Source: Bacteroides_F sp964482605
Lineage (GTDB): Bacteria; Bacillota; Clostridia; Lachnospirales; Lachnospiraceae
Direction of reading: 5' to 3'
DNA length: 5,276 nucleotides
NCBI GenBank assembly: GCA_964482605.1
Contig: CAYZYS010000146.1
Span: forward strand, 1-5,276
Numbering within the stretch: position 1 is the stretch's first letter; each line of letters opens with the position of its first letter. Both the position numbers and the translations under genes were made by a program. The notes below the pieces were generated by a model. That model did no database searches, was not told where the DNA came from, and saw only the letters and a program-made list of their open reading frames with translations. Below are positions 4,958 to 5,276 of the stretch, one piece after another.

Positions 4958-5266
4958 ATGGCAGCAAAATCAGCTAATTTATATGCAAGGATAGAGCCGG
5001 ATGTAAAAGAGCAGGCAGAAAGTATTTTATCAGCACTTGGCATTCCGGCATCCAATGCAATCAATATGTTTTATAAACAGATTATTTTGAACAGGGGACT
5101 TCCGTTTGAGGTTAAGATTCCTGCGGCAAGACCTGTCAATGTGGCAGAGCTTTCCGAAGCAGAGTTAAATGCAGAACTTGAGAAAGGATATGCGGATATG
5201 ATGGCAGGGAAAACCAAGCCGGCAAGACAGGCATTTGCTGATATTCGTAAGGACTATGGTATATGA
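4958..5266 (+). CDS. RelB/DinJ-family antitoxin of a type II toxin-antitoxin system
   Basis: A 102-residue protein. RelB/DinJ antitoxins bind and neutralise a RelE/YafQ-type mRNA-cleaving toxin and, as dimers, repress their own operon. Residues about 4-50 form the ribbon-helix-helix DNA-binding and dimer part: the strand KSANLYARIEP at 4-14, a helix over VKEQAESILSALG at 16-28, then the family signature IPASNAINMFYKQIILNRGLPF at 29-50. Residues about 58-102 (AELSEAELNAELEKGYADMM, then a basic end) should be the toxin-wrapping tail. The start at 4958 follows AAGGAG and the promoter at 4883-4911. The stop overlaps the ATG of the next frame by four bases (ATGA), the usual translational coupling of antitoxin and toxin. 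The family is secure; which toxin subfamily it pairs with is not visible. Confidence 0.92.
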   Translation: MAAKSANLYARIEPDVKEQAESILSALGIPASNAINMFYKQIILNRGLPFEVKIPAARPVNVAELSEAELNAELEKGYADMMAGKTKPARQAFADIRKDYGI

Positions 5267-5276
5267 TTTATGAGGT
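5263..5276 (+). CDS. Probable RelE/YafQ-type toxin, first codons only (runs off right edge)
   Basis: The frame opens ATG ATT TAT GAG (Met-Ile-Tyr-Glu) and overlaps the antitoxin stop by ATGA. Position, overlap and an opening of the M-x-Y-x type suit a RelE/ParE-superfamily toxin partner. Only four full codons are visible, so the identity rests on context. Confidence 0.5.

Overview
The window looks like chromosomal DNA of a Gram-positive, low-to-moderate GC member of the Clostridia, most likely a plant-polysaccharide-degrading gut or rumen Lachnospiraceae (Butyrivibrio/Roseburia-like). The reasons are the GatCAB amidotransferase genes, strong AGGAGG-type ribosome binding sites, a GH43 glycosidase paired with an AraC-type regulator, a CAP-domain lipoprotein with a Thr/Ser/Asn-rich stalk, and a RelB-type antitoxin. 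The assignment comes from protein character alone and is not certain at genus level.

Layout. The left half is on the minus strand. Reading in the direction of transcription it holds a GH43 glycoside hydrolase (2537 to 834), gatC (717 to 427) and the first 104 codons of gatA (GTG start at 314, running off the left edge). A divergent control region (2538-2722) separates the hydrolase from the plus-strand genes: an AraC-family regulator (2723-3592), then after 31 bases a CAP/SCP-domain lipoprotein (3624-4793). A very long stem-loop (4822-4871) closes that unit. A separate promoter then drives a RelB/DinJ-type antitoxin (4958-5266). The first codons of its probable toxin overlap the antitoxin stop by ATGA at the right edge.

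How the parts work together. The divergent GH43/AraC pair is a typical local sugar-utilisation switch: the cytoplasmic regulator, with an N-terminal cupin-like sensor, probably controls the hydrolase, which lacks a signal peptide and so should act on imported oligosaccharides. GatC and GatA belong to the essential transamidosome that makes Gln-tRNA(Gln) and/or Asn-tRNA(Asn). They probably have their own promoter, but no clear terminator separates them from the hydrolase. The lipoprotein is a surface protein of unknown role and may be co-transcribed with the regulator. The toxin-antitoxin pair is an independent accessory module.

The most notable details are: two promoters with identical core elements and spacing in front of the regulator and the antitoxin; a perfect palindrome covering the lipoprotein start codon; an inverted repeat in the divergent control region; an unusual polar tail on the regulator; and a short repeated motif after the CAP domain. 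I saw no clearly new multi-gene system, tRNA, rRNA, CRISPR array or insertion sequence.
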